A DNA stretch of 64,000 bases from Cupriavidus sp. D39 (GCF_026627925.1 NZ_JAPNLE010000009.1:5084001-5148000); one strand, 5' to 3'; positions 29,832-40,125 are shown, numbered from the stretch's first letter. The notes: a model not told the origin generated them from the letters alone. Numbers and translations are program-made.

Positions 29832-30656
29832 TCAACCTGCCGCTACCACCTTGCGCGCAAACGCCGCCAGTGCGTCGAGTACCTCGTCCGGCCTTTCCCC
29901 CATCAGCGCGTGCCCGCAGGGCACCGTGACCGTGCTGGCCGAGGCCATCTTGGCCGCGAGTGCTTGCGCGGCTTTGGGCGAGGTCATCATGTCCTTGCTG
30001 CCGCTGATGAACAGGGCGGGGCAACGCACGCCGGCCACGGCGGCGTCGCCGTTGGCGTAGGCGTTGCAGGCGGAGAAGTCGTTGTGGAAGACGTGGCCTT
30101 CGGGGTTGCGTTGTGCCACGCGTTCCATCAGGCGCTGGCTGCCGCCTTGCATCCACGAACCCGGTCCCGGCGAGGAAGGCTTGTTGGCTAGGCTGGAGTG
30201 CGACCAGGCGTTGACCATGGCGATGGCCTGGTCCACGCGGTTGAGCGAGGCGTCGAGCAGGGCGTCGGCGACTTTCATCGGGTAGGCCGTGGCGAGCAGG
30301 GCGATGGCGCGCACCGCGTCCGGGTGGCGGGCGGCGGTTTCCAGCGCGATCAACGAGCCCATGCTGTGCCCGAAAACCAGCGCGGGGGCGCTGACCCCGG
30401 CCGCGCGCACCAGCTCGACCACCCAGTCGGCCATGGCCTCGACCGTCTTGAGGGGCGCGCCCTCGCTACGGTTGTGGCCGGGCAGGTCGACCGCCAGCAC
30501 GCTGAAGCCATGGTTGGCGAACCAGCGCGTCTGCAGGGCCCAGACGCTATGGTCGTTCTGCGCGCCGTGCACGAACACGGCGCAGGGCAGGGCCGGGTCG
30601 AAGGGTTTGCCTCCGGTGTAGGCGTAGGCCTTGCGGCCTGCGATCGTCAGTTCCAT
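29832..30656 (-). CDS. Alpha/beta hydrolase
   Basis: This is a 274-residue alpha/beta-hydrolase fold protein. The oxyanion region is AVFVHGAQNDHSVW, the nucleophile elbow is ALVFGHSMGSLIALE (Ser at about residue 96), the acid is in CPALFISGSKDMMTSPKAA, and the catalytic His is in VTVPCGHALMGERPDEV. The substrate is unknown. The start ATG overlaps the stop of metY by one base, so it is co-translated with that gene. There is no signal peptide. Confidence 0.88.
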   Translation of the reverse strand: MELTIAGRKAYAYTGGKPFDPALPCAVFVHGAQNDHSVWALQTRWFANHGFSVLAVDLPGHNRSEGAPLKTVEAMADWVVELVRAAGVSAPALVFGHSMGSLIALETAARHPDAVRAIALLATAYPMKVADALLDASLNRVDQAIAMVNAWSHSSLANKPSSPGPGSWMQGGSQRLMERVAQRNPEGHVFHNDFSACNAYANGDAAVAGVRCPALFISGSKDMMTSPKAAQALAAKMASASTVTVPCGHALMGERPDEVLDALAAFARKVVAAG

Positions 30657-31966
30657 CAGGCTTGCCCTCCCTTGGCGCTCATGGCTTTCTCGGCGGCCTT
30701 GAGGCCGCGCTTGAGGTCGTCGATGAGGTCGTCCGGGTCTTCCAGGCCGACCGACAGGCGGATGGTGCCTTCGCTGATGCCGGCCGCCTGCAGCGCCGCG
30801 GCGTCCATGCGGAAGTGGGTGGTGGAGGCGGGGTGGATCACCAGCGAGCGGGCATCGCCCACGTTGGCCAGGTGCGAGAACAGCGCCAGGTTTTCGATGA
30901 AACGCTGGCCCGCGGCGCGGTTGCCCTTGAGGTTGAAGCTGAACACGGCGCCCGCGCCGCGCGGCAGCAGGCGCTTGGCGAGCTCATAGTCAGGGTGGGA
31001 TTCCAGCTCCGGATAGGCCACCGACTCGACCATCGGGTGCGACACCAGGAACTGCACCACCCGGCGCGCGTTCTCCACGTGGCGGGCCATGCGCAGCGGC
31101 AGCGTCTCGATGCCCTGCAGCAGTTGCCAGGCGGCCATCGGGCTCAGGCAGGCGCCGAAGTCGCGCAGGCCTTCGCGGCGCGCGCGCAGCAGGAACGGGG
31201 CCACCGTGCTTTCCTCGGTAAACACCATATTGTGGAAGCCCGCGTAGGGCTCGGACAGCTCGGGGAAGCGCCCCGAGGCGTCGAAGTCGAAGGTGCCGCC
31301 TTCCGCCAGCACGCCGCCGATGGTGGTGCCGTGGCCGCCCAGGAACTTGGTGGCCGAGTGATAGAGCAGGCCGGCGCCCAGGTCGAAGGGCTTGAGCAGG
31401 TAGGGCGTGGTGAAGGTGGAGTCGACCAGCAGCGGGATGCCGTTGTCCTGGCCGAGCTGCGCCAGGGTCGGGATGTCGAGCACGTCCAGCCCGGGGTTGC
31501 CCAGGGTCTCGCCGAACAGCAGCTTGGTCTCGGGCCGGATGGCGGCGCGCCAGGCGTCGATGTCGCGCGCCTGCACGAAGGTGGTCTCGATGCCGAAGCG
31601 GCGCAACGTGTAGTGCAGCAGGTTGTGCGAGCCGCCGTACAGGGCGCTGGATGCCACGATGTGCGAGCCCGCACCCATCAGCGTAGCCACCGCCAGATGC
31701 AGCGCGGCCTGGCCCGAAGCCACGCCGATCGCGCCGGCGCCGTTCTCCAGGGCGGCGACGCGCTCTTCGAAGACGGCGACCGTGGGGTTGGAGATACGTG
31801 AGTAGACGTGGCCCGCGCGTTCCATGTTGAACAGCGAGGCGGCGTGCTCGCTGTCTTTGAAGACGAAGGATGTCGTCAGGTGGATGGGCGTGGCCCGCGC
31901 CCCCGTGGCGGGGTCGGGGGCGGCGCCGGCATGCAGCGCCAGGGTGTCGAAACGGGTACCGGACAT
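30656..31966 (-). CDS. metY: O-acetylhomoserine sulfhydrylase (PLP, Cys/Met metabolism family)
   Basis: This is a 436-residue PLP enzyme of the cystathionine gamma-synthase family. N-terminal FDTLALHAGAAPDPATGARATPIHLTTSFVF and the PLP lysine in LYHSATKFLGGHGTTIGGVL are typical of O-acetylhomoserine aminocarboxypropyltransferase, which makes homocysteine from O-acetylhomoserine and sulfide. Further signals are GDARSLVIHPASTTH and SVGLEDPDDLIDDLKRGL. Start MSGTRFDTLALHAG at 31966. An upstream frame extension is rejected. MetZ (O-succinylhomoserine) specificity cannot be excluded. Confidence 0.9.
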   Translation of the reverse strand: MSGTRFDTLALHAGAAPDPATGARATPIHLTTSFVFKDSEHAASLFNMERAGHVYSRISNPTVAVFEERVAALENGAGAIGVASGQAALHLAVATLMGAGSHIVASSALYGGSHNLLHYTLRRFGIETTFVQARDIDAWRAAIRPETKLLFGETLGNPGLDVLDIPTLAQLGQDNGIPLLVDSTFTTPYLLKPFDLGAGLLYHSATKFLGGHGTTIGGVLAEGGTFDFDASGRFPELSEPYAGFHNMVFTEESTVAPFLLRARREGLRDFGACLSPMAAWQLLQGIETLPLRMARHVENARRVVQFLVSHPMVESVAYPELESHPDYELAKRLLPRGAGAVFSFNLKGNRAAGQRFIENLALFSHLANVGDARSLVIHPASTTHFRMDAAALQAAGISEGTIRLSVGLEDPDDLIDDLKRGLKAAEKAMSAKGGQA

Positions 31967-32168
31967 GGCTTCAAGGGCTAGAGTTGTCTCCGGATCGCAT
32001 CGTAGCATCCGCTGCCGCCGCGGAGCACGGCAAATGGCCCTGGCGGCCCCGGCGGCGGCCCGTGCTTTACTTGGGCGGCTGGTTTCGGCTAGGATCGGCG
32101 CATCAGGCCATGCCGGCAGCGGCAGGCAATAAACAGCAAAACAGCAGATTCAGCAAGCGGAGACCATC

Positions 32169-32615
32169 ATGAAAGTCAGCGACATCCTGCAGATCAAGGG
32201 CAACACGCTCTATACGGTGAAGCCGGAAACGTCACTGCTGCTGGCGGTCAACATCATGGCCGAGCACGATATCGGCTCGCTGGTGGTGATGGAATACGGC
32301 GACCTGGTCGGCATGCTGACCTTCCGCGAGATCATCAAGACGCTCTCCGCCAACGGCGGCAACGTCGGCACCACCAGCCTGCGCAAGGTCATGGACGACG
32401 CGCCGCTGACCTGCACCATGGAGACGGACGTCAATGAAGTCCGCCGCATGATGCTGGAGCGCCACACCCGTTACCTGCCGGTGCTGGATAACCGGACGCT
32501 GATGGGCGTGATTTCGTTTTACGACGTGGCCAAGGCCGTGGTGGAAGAGCAGAGCTTCGAGAACCGCATGCTCAAGGCCTACATCCGCGACTGGCCGGAA
32601 GAAAAGACCGAGTAA
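32169..32615 (+). CDS. Two-CBS-domain protein
   Basis: This is a 148-residue protein made of a pair of CBS domains (MKVSDILQIKGNTLYTVKPETSLLLAVNIMAEHDIGSLVVMEYGDLVGMLTFREI, and LRKVMDDAPLTCTMETDVNEVRRMMLERHTRYLPVLDNRTLMGVISFYDVAKAVV). CBS pairs bind adenosyl ligands and sense energy state. The target is unknown. It stands alone, divergent from metY by about 200 bases. Confidence 0.9.
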   Translation: MKVSDILQIKGNTLYTVKPETSLLLAVNIMAEHDIGSLVVMEYGDLVGMLTFREIIKTLSANGGNVGTTSLRKVMDDAPLTCTMETDVNEVRRMMLERHTRYLPVLDNRTLMGVISFYDVAKAVVEEQSFENRMLKAYIRDWPEEKTE

Positions 32616-32746
32616 GCCGCTCGTTGCGCGCAGGCGCCAGGTAGCGGCGGGCGGCGGCCTTGGCCGATCGAGGTGCTGCGGGTTGCCCTGGTCCGGCAGC
32701 ATGTGCACCCTCCTGGGGCACGGCCCGTAATCCGTATAAATGATAA

Positions 32747-32774
32747 ATGCCGCGCAACGACGCGGCATCTTTTT
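32747..32774 (+). terminator. Intrinsic terminator after the CBS gene
   Basis: An 8-bp stem ATGCCGCG/CGCGGCAT with loop CAACGA is followed after one C by TTTTT. It lies about 130 bases after the CBS stop and only 26 bases before the next gene, so it may also act on transcripts entering that gene. Confidence 0.75.
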
Positions 32775-32799
32775 GAGCCGACCGCTACATGAGCGCTAC

Positions 32800-34698
32800 A
32801 TGAGCCAACAAAACCAGTTCCGTCTGCTCCGCACGCGCCGCTTCGCGCCGTTCTTCTGGACCCAGTTCCTGGGCGCCATGAACGACAACCTGTTCAAGGT
32901 CGCCTTCACCTCCCTTGTCACCTACCATACGGCCCTGTTCGACGGCGTTGACGCCAAGAGCGCGGCGTTCCTGATCTCGGCCATCTTTATTGCGCCGTTC
33001 GTGCTGTTCTCGGCCACCAGCGGCCAGATCGCCGACAAGATCGAGAAATCCCGCCTGATCCGGCTGGTGAAGACGCTGGAAATCGCCATCATGCTGCTGG
33101 GCCTGGCGGGCTTTGCCATACACAGCGCGCCCTTGCTCTACACGGGTACCTTCCTGATGGGGCTGCACTCGACGCTGTTCGGCCCGGTCAAGTTCGCCTA
33201 CCTGCCGCAGCACCTGGACGAGACCGAGCTGGTGGGCGGCAACGGGCTGGTGGAGATGGGCACCTTCGTCGCCATCCTGCTTGGCACCCTGCTTGGCGGC
33301 GAACTGGCCGGCCTGACCCATGGCGAGGAGATCGTGGGGCCGCTCTATGTCGGCGCCGCCTGCGTGCTGCTGGCGCTGGTCGGGCGCATGGTGTCCGCGC
33401 GCGTGCCGGATTCGCCGGCGCCGCAGCCTGACCTGCGCATCAACTGGAACCCGTTCTCCGAAACCTGGCGCAACCTCAAGCTGGCGCGGACCGACCGCAC
33501 GGTGTTCCTGAGCCTGCTGGGGATTTCCTGGCTCTGGTTTTTGGGCGCGACGTTCCTCACCTCGTTTTTCAGCTTTGCCAAGGACGTGCTGGGCGGCGAC
33601 CAGAATGTGGTGACGCTGCTGCTGGCGGTGTTCTCGGTCGGCATCGGCACCGGCTCGCTGCTGTGCGAGCGGCTGTCCGGGCGTCAGGTGGAGATCGGTC
33701 TGGTGCCGTTTGGCTCGATCGGCATGACGGTGTTCGCGGTCGACCTGTTCTTTGCCAGCAACGGCGAGCATCATGCAGAACTATCCGGGCTGGCCGGCTT
33801 TGCCGCCGACCCGCGCCACTGGCGCGTGCTGATCGACCTGTTCCTGCTGGCGATGTTCGGCGGCTTCTACAGCGTGCCGCTGTACGCGCTGATCCAGAGC
33901 CGCTGCGCGCCGACGCACCGGGCCCGCATCATTGCCGCCAACAACATCCTCAACAGCTTTTTCATGATCGGCTCCTCGCTGCTGGCGGTGGTGCTGACCC
34001 AGGCCGGTTTCAGCATTGCGCAGCTGTTCCTGGTGGTGGGGCTGCTCAACGCGGTGGTCGCCATCTACATTTACTCGCTGGTGCCGGAGTTCCTGCTGCG
34101 CTTCATTGCCTGGATCCTGGTGCACACGGTGTATCGCCTGAAGCGCGTCAATGCCGAGCACATTCCGACCGAGGGTGCGGCGGTGCTGGTGTGCAACCAC
34201 GTCAGCTTTGCCGATGCGGTGGTGCTGATGGCCGCGAGCCCGCGTCCGGTGCGTTTTCTGATGGACCACCGCATCTTCAAGGTGCCGCTGATGTCGTGGT
34301 TCTTCCGCCAGGCCAAGGCTATCCCGATCGCGCCGGCGCACGAGGACCCGGTCATGCTGGAGCGCGCCTACGACGAGGTCGCGCGCGCGCTGGCCGACGG
34401 CGACCTGGTCTGCATCTTCCCGGAGGGCAAGATCACGGCCACCGGCGAGCTCAATCCCTTCAAGCAGGGCGTGCAGCAGATCATCCGGCGCACCCCGGTG
34501 CCGGTCGTGCCGATGGCGCTGCGCGGGCTGTGGGGCAGTTTCTTCTCGCGCAAGGGTGGCAACGCCATGTCCCGGCCATTCCGGCGCGGCATCCTCAACC
34601 GGCTGGAACTGGTCGTGGGCGACCCGATTGCGCCGGAACTGGCCACGCCGGAGGGGCTGCAGCAGGTGGTGCAGGGCCTGCGCGGCGAGTGGCGCTAA
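32800..34698 (+). CDS. Lysophospholipid transporter-acyltransferase fusion (LplT-PlsC)
   Basis: This is a 632-residue two-domain protein. Residues of about 1-430 form an MFS transporter like LplT (FLGAMNDNLFKVAFTSLVTY, GLHSTLFGPVKFAYLPQHL). From about 440 there is a PlsC-type acyltransferase with the NHxxxxD motif in VLVCNHVSFADAVV and FPEGKITATGELNPFK. It probably flips lysophospholipids inward and re-acylates them, as separate LplT and Aas do in E. coli; unlike Aas it lacks an AMP ligase domain. Start MSQQNQFRLL at 32800. It lies 22 bases upstream of a GST gene. Confidence 0.9.
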   Translation: MSQQNQFRLLRTRRFAPFFWTQFLGAMNDNLFKVAFTSLVTYHTALFDGVDAKSAAFLISAIFIAPFVLFSATSGQIADKIEKSRLIRLVKTLEIAIMLLGLAGFAIHSAPLLYTGTFLMGLHSTLFGPVKFAYLPQHLDETELVGGNGLVEMGTFVAILLGTLLGGELAGLTHGEEIVGPLYVGAACVLLALVGRMVSARVPDSPAPQPDLRINWNPFSETWRNLKLARTDRTVFLSLLGISWLWFLGATFLTSFFSFAKDVLGGDQNVVTLLLAVFSVGIGTGSLLCERLSGRQVEIGLVPFGSIGMTVFAVDLFFASNGEHHAELSGLAGFAADPRHWRVLIDLFLLAMFGGFYSVPLYALIQSRCAPTHRARIIAANNILNSFFMIGSSLLAVVLTQAGFSIAQLFLVVGLLNAVVAIYIYSLVPEFLLRFIAWILVHTVYRLKRVNAEHIPTEGAAVLVCNHVSFADAVVLMAASPRPVRFLMDHRIFKVPLMSWFFRQAKAIPIAPAHEDPVMLERAYDEVARALADGDLVCIFPEGKITATGELNPFKQGVQQIIRRTPVPVVPMALRGLWGSFFSRKGGNAMSRPFRRGILNRLELVVGDPIAPELATPEGLQQVVQGLRGEWR

Positions 34699-34720
34699 CG
34701 ACAAGCGGAAGGCGGCAACC

Positions 34721-35439
34721 ATGATCACCCTTTACACCTTTGGGCCGGCCTTCGGCCTGCCCGATGCCAGCCCCTTCGTCACCAAGGCCGACATGCTGCT
34801 CAAGCTCGGGGGCTGCCGCACCGCTGCGCCCAGGGCGGATTGCGGCGCGCGCCCAAGGGCAAGCTGCCCTATCTCGACGACGAGGGCCGCGTGGTGGCGG
34901 ACTCCACGCTGATCCGCTGGCACCTGGAGAAGACCTACCATATCGACTTCGACGCAGGGCTGACGCAGTCCCAGCGCGGCACGGCCTGGGCGGTCGAGAA
35001 GATGCTGGAAGATAACTTCTACTGGGCGGTGGCCGACGCGCGCTGGAACCACGACGCCAATTTTGCCCGGGGTCCGGCAACGTTTTTCCGCGCCGTACCT
35101 TGGCCGCTGCGCGGCCTGGCGATCCGTTTTGTGCGCTCGAAGATCCGCCGCATCCTGTGGACGCAGGGGCTCGGGCGCCATAGCCCCGCCGACCTGGCCG
35201 CGATCGCCGGCCGCGATGTGGCGGCCGTGGCCGACGTGCTGGGCGAGCAGCCTTACCTGATGGGCGACAAGCCTTGCGGCGCCGACGCCACCGTCTTCGC
35301 CTTCATGGCCGGCGCGCTGTGCCCGTTGTTCGACACGCCGATCCGCACCGCGGCTGAATCCCACCCCAACCTGGTGGCCTACGTGGCGCGCATGCGCGAG
35401 CGCTACTATCCAGACCTGCAGGCGGCGCCAGCGCGCTGA
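34721..35439 (+). CDS. Glutathione S-transferase family protein (frameshift)
   Basis: This is a GST-like protein of about 239 residues. The N-terminal thioredoxin fold is MITLYTFGPAFGLPDASPFVTKADMLLKL. The frame then breaks in the G run 34808-34812. A sixth G restores KLGGLPHRCAQGGLRRAPKGKLPYLDDEGRVVADSTLIRWHLEK, with the glutathione-site Pro in KLPYLDDEG. The C-terminal helical half ends LVAYVARMRERYYPDLQ. The segment GDKPCGADATVFAFMAGAL is typical of the metaxin-like GST branch. Without the correction only a 63-residue fragment would be made from this start. Confidence 0.82.
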
Positions 35440-35526
35440 GCGCGAGCCGGGGCGGGCCTGAAGGGCGGCAAAAGCCTTACAATGTAGCCCGTTCCCCAAT
35501 TCTCACGCCCCGCGCGGTCTCCCATC

Positions 35527-36645
35527 ATGTCCGGCAATACTCTCGGCCTGCTCTTCACTGTCACCACTTTCGGCGAATCGCACGGGCCGGCCATCGGCGC
35601 GGTGGTGGATGGCTGCCCGCCGGGCATGTCCCTGACCGAGGCCGACATCCAGATCGACCTGGATCGCCGCAAGCCCGGCACCTCGCGCCACGTCACGCAG
35701 CGCCAGGAGCCCGACCAGGTCGAGATCCTGTCCGGCGTGTTCGAGGGCAAGACCACCGGCACGCCGATCTGCCTGCTGATCCGCAATACCGACCAGCGCA
35801 GCAAGGACTACGGCAATATCGTCGAGACCTTCCGCCCGGGCCATGCCGACTACACCTACTGGCAAAAGTACGGCATCCGCGACTATCGTGGCGGCGGCCG
35901 TTCGTCGGCGCGCCTGACGGCGCCGGTGGTGGCGGCGGCGGCCGTGGCCAGGAAGTGGCTGCGCGAGCAATACGGCACCGAGATCCGGGGCTATATGTCG
36001 CAGCTGGGCGAAGTCCGCGTGCCGTTCGTGGACTGGGCGGAAGTGCCGGAGAATCCCTTCTTCGCGCCCAATGCGGAGATCGTGCCGGAGCTGGAAACCT
36101 ATATGGACGCGCTGCGCCGCGACGGCGACTCCGTCGGCGCGCGCATCGAGGTGGTGGCGAGCAATGTGCCGGTGGGCCTGGGCGAGCCGCTGTTCGACAA
36201 GCTCGATGCCGATATCGCGCATGCCATGATGGGCATCAACGCCGTCAAGGGTGTGGAGATCGGCGCGGGGTTCGAGAGTGTCAGCCAGCGCGGCAGCGTG
36301 CATGGTGACTCGCTCAGCGCGGAAGGCTTCCGCGGCAATAACGCCGGCGGCATGCTTGGCGGCATCTCGACCGGCCAGGACGTCACCGTCTCGCTGGCGA
36401 TCAAGCCTACCTCCAGCATCCGCACCCCGCGCGAATCCATCGACAAGGCCGGCCAGCCCGCCACGGTGGAAACCTTCGGCCGCCACGATCCCTGCGTGGG
36501 CATCCGCGCCACCCCCATCGCTGAGGCCATGCTGGCGCTGGTGTTGATGGACCACGCGCTGCGCCACCGTGCCCAGTGCGGCGACGTCAAGGTCGATACC
36601 CCGCGCATTCCCGCCCAGTCGCCGCAGTCCGGCCAGTCGCGCTGA
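35527..36645 (+). CDS. aroC: Chorismate synthase
   Basis: This 372-residue enzyme is FMN-dependent and makes chorismate from EPSP, the last shikimate step. All family patches are present: [99 protein letters not shown] and [17 protein letters not shown]. Start [10 protein letters not shown] at 35527. An MFS gene follows at once. The pair may share a transcript. Confidence 0.97.
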   Translation: MSGNTLGLLFTVTTFGESHGPAIGAVVDGCPPGMSLTEADIQIDLDRRKPGTSRHVTQRQEPDQVEILSGVFEGKTTGTPICLLIRNTDQRSKDYGNIVETFRPGHADYTYWQKYGIRDYRGGGRSSARLTAPVVAAAAVARKWLREQYGTEIRGYMSQLGEVRVPFVDWAEVPENPFFAPNAEIVPELETYMDALRRDGDSVGARIEVVASNVPVGLGEPLFDKLDADIAHAMMGINAVKGVEIGAGFESVSQRGSVHGDSLSAEGFRGNNAGGMLGGISTGQDVTVSLAIKPTSSIRTPRESIDKAGQPATVETFGRHDPCVGIRATPIAEAMLALVLMDHALRHRAQCGDVKVDTPRIPAQSPQSGQSR

Positions 36646-36646
36646 G

Positions 36647-37873
36647 TTGGCGCAGGCGGAACAACACGCCCGCGCCGCGGGCGCCGGGCGTGTCTCCGAG
36701 ACGCGCTTTGGCCTGTTTTACCTCGGCTACTACGGCTACGTCGGCGTCATCTCTCCCTATGTGAGCCTGTTTTTCGCCGGGCGCGGTTACTCCCCGGTGC
36801 AGATCGGCGTGCTCATGGCCTGCTTCCAGGTCAGCCGTATCGTCGGCCCGTATTTCTGGGGCTGGCTGTCGGACGTGATGCACACCCGGGTGCGCCTGCT
36901 GCGCCTGGCCGCCGTGACTTCCTTGCTGGCGTTCCTGGTGGTGCCCGGCGTCACCAGCTACGGCGGCATGATGGCAATGATGATCGGGCTGAACCTGATC
37001 ACCAGCGCCATGTCGCCGCTGGGCGACGCGCTCACCATCTCCACGCTGCGCCGCTACGGCGCCTTCGATCATCGCTACGGGCGCATCCGCATGTTCGGCT
37101 CGGCCGGCTTTATCGCGGCCGTGCTGCTGGGCGGGGCGCTGTTCGAGCGCTACGGCATGGAGGTGTTCCCGTGGCTGGCGAGCGCCATGCTGGCGCTGTT
37201 CCTGGTGGTGGTGTTCGGCATGCGCGATGCGCCCGACGAGGGGCCACGCGTCAAGCCGCCCCCGGCGCTGCCGCTGCTGCGCCGTCCCGATGTGAGCTGG
37301 TTCTTCGGCTCGGCGTTCCTGATGATGTTCGCCCACGCCGCGCTGTACGTGTTCTATTCGCTGTACCTGGAACAGCTTGGCTACAGCAAGTTTTCCATCG
37401 GTGTGATGTGGACCATCGGCGTGGTGGCTGAGATCGTTTTCTTTTTCTACCAGGGACGGCTGTTCGGCAGCGTCCCGCTGCGCACCATCCTCGCCGGCAC
37501 CTTCGTGCTGGCCGCGATCCGCTTCGGCCTGACCGGCTACTTTGCCCAGTTGTCATGGCTGATGGCGCTGGTGCAGGTCCTGCACGCGGCCACCTTCGGC
37601 GCGCACCATAGCGCCAGCCTGAAGCGCCTGCAGCGCTGGTTCGCCGGGCCGCTGCAGGGACGCGGCCAGGCACTCTACACCGGCCTTTCCTACGGCCTTG
37701 GCGGCACCTGCGGCGGCCTGGCGATGGGGTGGACGTGGAAGGCGCTTGGGCCCGCCCACACGTTCGGGCTGGCGGCGCTGGCGGCGGCGGGCGGCGCGCT
37801 GTGCGCGTTCATGACGTTCCGTACGGAGGCGGCTTCGGACGCCAAGGCAGACGCTGCCACAGCCGGGCGCTGA
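36647..37873 (+). CDS. MFS transporter, HcaT/PPP-type
   Basis: This is an inner-membrane transporter of about 408 residues with twelve helices. It begins with ETRFGLFYLGYYGYVGVISPYVSLFFAGRGYSPVQIGVLMACFQVSRIVGPYFWGWLSDV, a pattern of the phenyl-propionate permease-like branch. DHRYGRIRMFGSAGFIAA and GRGQALYTGLSYGLGGTCGG are further hallmarks. The start is unclear: TTG 36647 (2 bases after the aroC stop) is used, GTG 36692 is a shorter option, and ATG 36569 overlaps aroC by 77 bases. None has a strong ribosome site. The substrate is unknown. Confidence 0.82.
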   Translation: MAQAEQHARAAGAGRVSETRFGLFYLGYYGYVGVISPYVSLFFAGRGYSPVQIGVLMACFQVSRIVGPYFWGWLSDVMHTRVRLLRLAAVTSLLAFLVVPGVTSYGGMMAMMIGLNLITSAMSPLGDALTISTLRRYGAFDHRYGRIRMFGSAGFIAAVLLGGALFERYGMEVFPWLASAMLALFLVVVFGMRDAPDEGPRVKPPPALPLLRRPDVSWFFGSAFLMMFAHAALYVFYSLYLEQLGYSKFSIGVMWTIGVVAEIVFFFYQGRLFGSVPLRTILAGTFVLAAIRFGLTGYFAQLSWLMALVQVLHAATFGAHHSASLKRLQRWFAGPLQGRGQALYTGLSYGLGGTCGGLAMGWTWKALGPAHTFGLAALAAAGGALCAFMTFRTEAASDAKADAATAGR

Positions 37874-37910
37874 CTGGCGCCGGCGTTTGGCGTTTGCTGA
37901 GGCCAGGGCT

Positions 37911-39017
37911 TCAGAGCAGGCTTGCCACGTGCTCGGCCAAAGCCAGCGAGGAGGTCAGCCCGGGCGACTCGATGCCGAACAGGTTGACCAGCCCCGGCAC
38001 GCCATGGGTGGCGGGGCCATCGATGCGGAAATCCGCCGCCGGCTCGCCCGGCCCGCTGATCTTGGGGCGGATGCCAGCGTAGCCCGGCTGCAGCGCGCCA
38101 TCGGCCAGCCCCGGCCAGTAATTCCGCACTTCCCCGTAAAAGCTGTCGGCATCGGCCGGATCCACGCCGTACTCGATCTGGTCGATCCAGCGCACATTGG
38201 GGCCGAAGCGCGCCTGGCCGCCCAGGTCGATGGTCAGGTGCACGCCCAGGCCGGCGGCCTCCGGCACCGGGTAGATCAGGCGCGAGAATGGCGCACGCCC
38301 GGCCAGCGTGAAATAGCAGCCCTTCGCGTAGTACTGCGGCGGAATGTGTTCGGCAGGCATGCCCTCGATGCGGCGCGCCAGCGCCGGCGCGGTCAGGCCG
38401 GCCGAGTTGATCACGGTACGGGCCAGCAGCGTGGTGCCCGCCGCGTCATCCTGGCTGCCCACCTCGAGGCGGATGCCATCCGGCGTCACCGCGCCGCCTG
38501 CCACGGGCGACTGCACCGCCAGCATGGCACCGGCATTCTCGGCATCGCCCAGCAACGCCAGCATCAGGCCATGGCTGTCGACGATGCCGGTAGACGGCGA
38601 GAGCAGGGCGGCGCGGCATTGCAGGTTCGGCTCCAGCGCCTGCGCTTCGGCCTGGCCAAGCCATTGCAGGTCGTGCACGCCATTGGCCGCGGCCTTGGCG
38701 CGGATGGCTTCCAGCGTGGCTACCTGGGCCTCGGTGGTGGCTACGATGAGCTTGCCGCAGCGCTGGTGGTGGATGTGATGCGAGGCGCAGTAGTCGTACA
38801 GCATGGACTTGCCGCGCACGCACATCGCCGCCTTGAGCGAGCCGGCCGGATAGTAGATGCCGGCATGGATCACTTCGCTGTTGCGCGCGCTGGTGATGGT
38901 GCCGAAGGCGTTCTCGGCTTCCAGGATGATGACTTCGCGGCCCTGCATGGCCAGTTGTCTCGCCACGGCCAGGCCAACCACGCCCGCGCCGATTACCACG
39001 CAATCTACTTGTTCCAT
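37911..39017 (-). CDS. FAD-dependent oxidoreductase, LhgO-like
   Basis: This is a 368-residue DAO-family flavoprotein. It has an N-terminal dinucleotide fold [64 protein letters not shown], and the C-terminal [31 protein letters not shown]. This fits the L-2-hydroxyglutarate oxidase-like group that oxidises 2-hydroxy acids. No iron-sulfur motif is seen. Upstream on the same strand is an FCD-type GntR regulator, a frequent partner of hydroxy-acid oxidases, so that gene may control it. Confidence 0.87.
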   Translation of the reverse strand: MEQVDCVVIGAGVVGLAVARQLAMQGREVIILEAENAFGTITSARNSEVIHAGIYYPAGSLKAAMCVRGKSMLYDYCASHHIHHQRCGKLIVATTEAQVATLEAIRAKAAANGVHDLQWLGQAEAQALEPNLQCRAALLSPSTGIVDSHGLMLALLGDAENAGAMLAVQSPVAGGAVTPDGIRLEVGSQDDAAGTTLLARTVINSAGLTAPALARRIEGMPAEHIPPQYYAKGCYFTLAGRAPFSRLIYPVPEAAGLGVHLTIDLGGQARFGPNVRWIDQIEYGVDPADADSFYGEVRNYWPGLADGALQPGYAGIRPKISGPGEPAADFRIDGPATHGVPGLVNLFGIESPGLTSSLALAEHVASLL

Positions 39018-39121
39018 TGTTGTTCTCTGCTGTTGCGGCCGGCGCCTGTCATGCCATGCGTGCCGCGGGTCCCTGGATTGTGTTGTGCCGTCGATTGGCC
39101 CTGTGCCTTGCGCGCCAGGGC

Positions 39122-39820
39122 TTAACTCAATGTCAGCCCCATGCGCTTGGCCGCCGCACCGAGGTGCCGGCGGGCGGCCTGGCGCGCCGCGCTGGCGTTG
39201 CCGGCGGCGATGGCCGCAACAAGCGCGGCGTGCTCGCTGTCCGCGCCCTGCGAGCCGCCGCGAAAGCGCGCGGCGTTTTCCCAGGCCGTCTGCCGCGCCG
39301 CCAGCATGTGCTGGCCAACGAAATCGGTCAGGCCGGTGAAGCAGGGGTTGTGCGCGGCCTGCGCGATGGCGTGGTGGAACGCCACGTCGGCGGCTGCGGC
39401 ACTGGCGAAATCTTCAGCGTGCTCGCGCATCGCGCACAGCGCGGCGTGGATGGCGCGCAGGTCGTCGTCGGTGCGGCGCAGCGCGGCCATTTCGGCGCAG
39501 GCGCATTCCACCACCATGCGCAACTCGAACAACTGGGCCGGAGTCGGGCCGCCTTGCAGTTCGGGGGCCATGCGCCATACCTGGCCGCCGGGCATGTCCG
39601 ATACATAGGCGCCCGAGCCCTTGCGCGTGACCAGCAGCCCGTCCGCCTTCAGCTGTGCAATGGCCTCCCTGACGATGGGGCGGCTCACGCCAAAGGTCTC
39701 GCCAAGGGCGGCTTCGGCCGGGAGCCGGGCGCCGGCGGCAAAACGGCCGGCCGCGATGTCGGCGCGCAGGGCGTCGGCGATACGTGCGGCAAGCGAGGCG
39801 GGGCGGCTCAGGACGGTCAT
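39122..39820 (-). CDS. GntR-family transcriptional regulator, FCD (FadR/LldR) subgroup
   Basis: This is a 232-residue regulator. It has an N-terminal winged helix ([61 protein letters not shown]) and a C-terminal all-helical FCD ligand domain with metal-site residues in [32 protein letters not shown] and [18 protein letters not shown] regulators sense carboxylic acids. It is upstream of the LhgO-like oxidase. A CTGTCTGACAG operator-like palindrome is just before its start (39836-39848). Confidence 0.9.
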   Translation of the reverse strand: MTVLSRPASLAARIADALRADIAAGRFAAGARLPAEAALGETFGVSRPIVREAIAQLKADGLLVTRKGSGAYVSDMPGGQVWRMAPELQGGPTPAQLFELRMVVECACAEMAALRRTDDDLRAIHAALCAMREHAEDFASAAAADVAFHHAIAQAAHNPCFTGLTDFVGQHMLAARQTAWENAARFRGGSQGADSEHAALVAAIAAGNASAARQAARRHLGAAAKRMGLTLS

Positions 39821-39835
39821 CGATAAATATGTAAG

Positions 39836-39848
39836 GCTGTCTGACAGC
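39836..39848. promoter_or_regulatory. Candidate operator for the FCD regulator
   Basis: The palindrome GCTGTC-T-GACAGC contains GT-N3-AC, the core half-site arrangement known for FadR-type regulators. It lies 16 bases upstream of the regulator's ATG, so autorepression is plausible. Confidence 0.5.
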
Positions 39849-40125
39849 TTGTGGTGGGATTTTGCGAGGAAAGCGGGGCGGCGTCAAGGCAAGCCTGCGC
39901 CATGGATTTGCGGATCGTCCTCAAGGTTTACTGGGAATGCGCCGATAGCAAGCTGAATGAGATGCGCTATTCACCTGGTACCTCGCGGCGGCCCACAGCA
40001 GCCGCGCCTGCCGCGCCGTGCACTGAGCGCCTCGCTAGGTGGTGGCCGGGCCGTACGTTCGTGCGTTCCCGTGGCCGCCGTTGGATCTGCCACGCCTGCT
40101 GCCTGGGCGTTCACCGGGGCTTCCC

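Noticed and set aside
29494..30191. Several open frames across the palindrome cluster and hydrolase antisense
   Set aside because: Frames run through inverted repeats or opposite the hydrolase, with low-complexity translation and no starts with ribosome sites.
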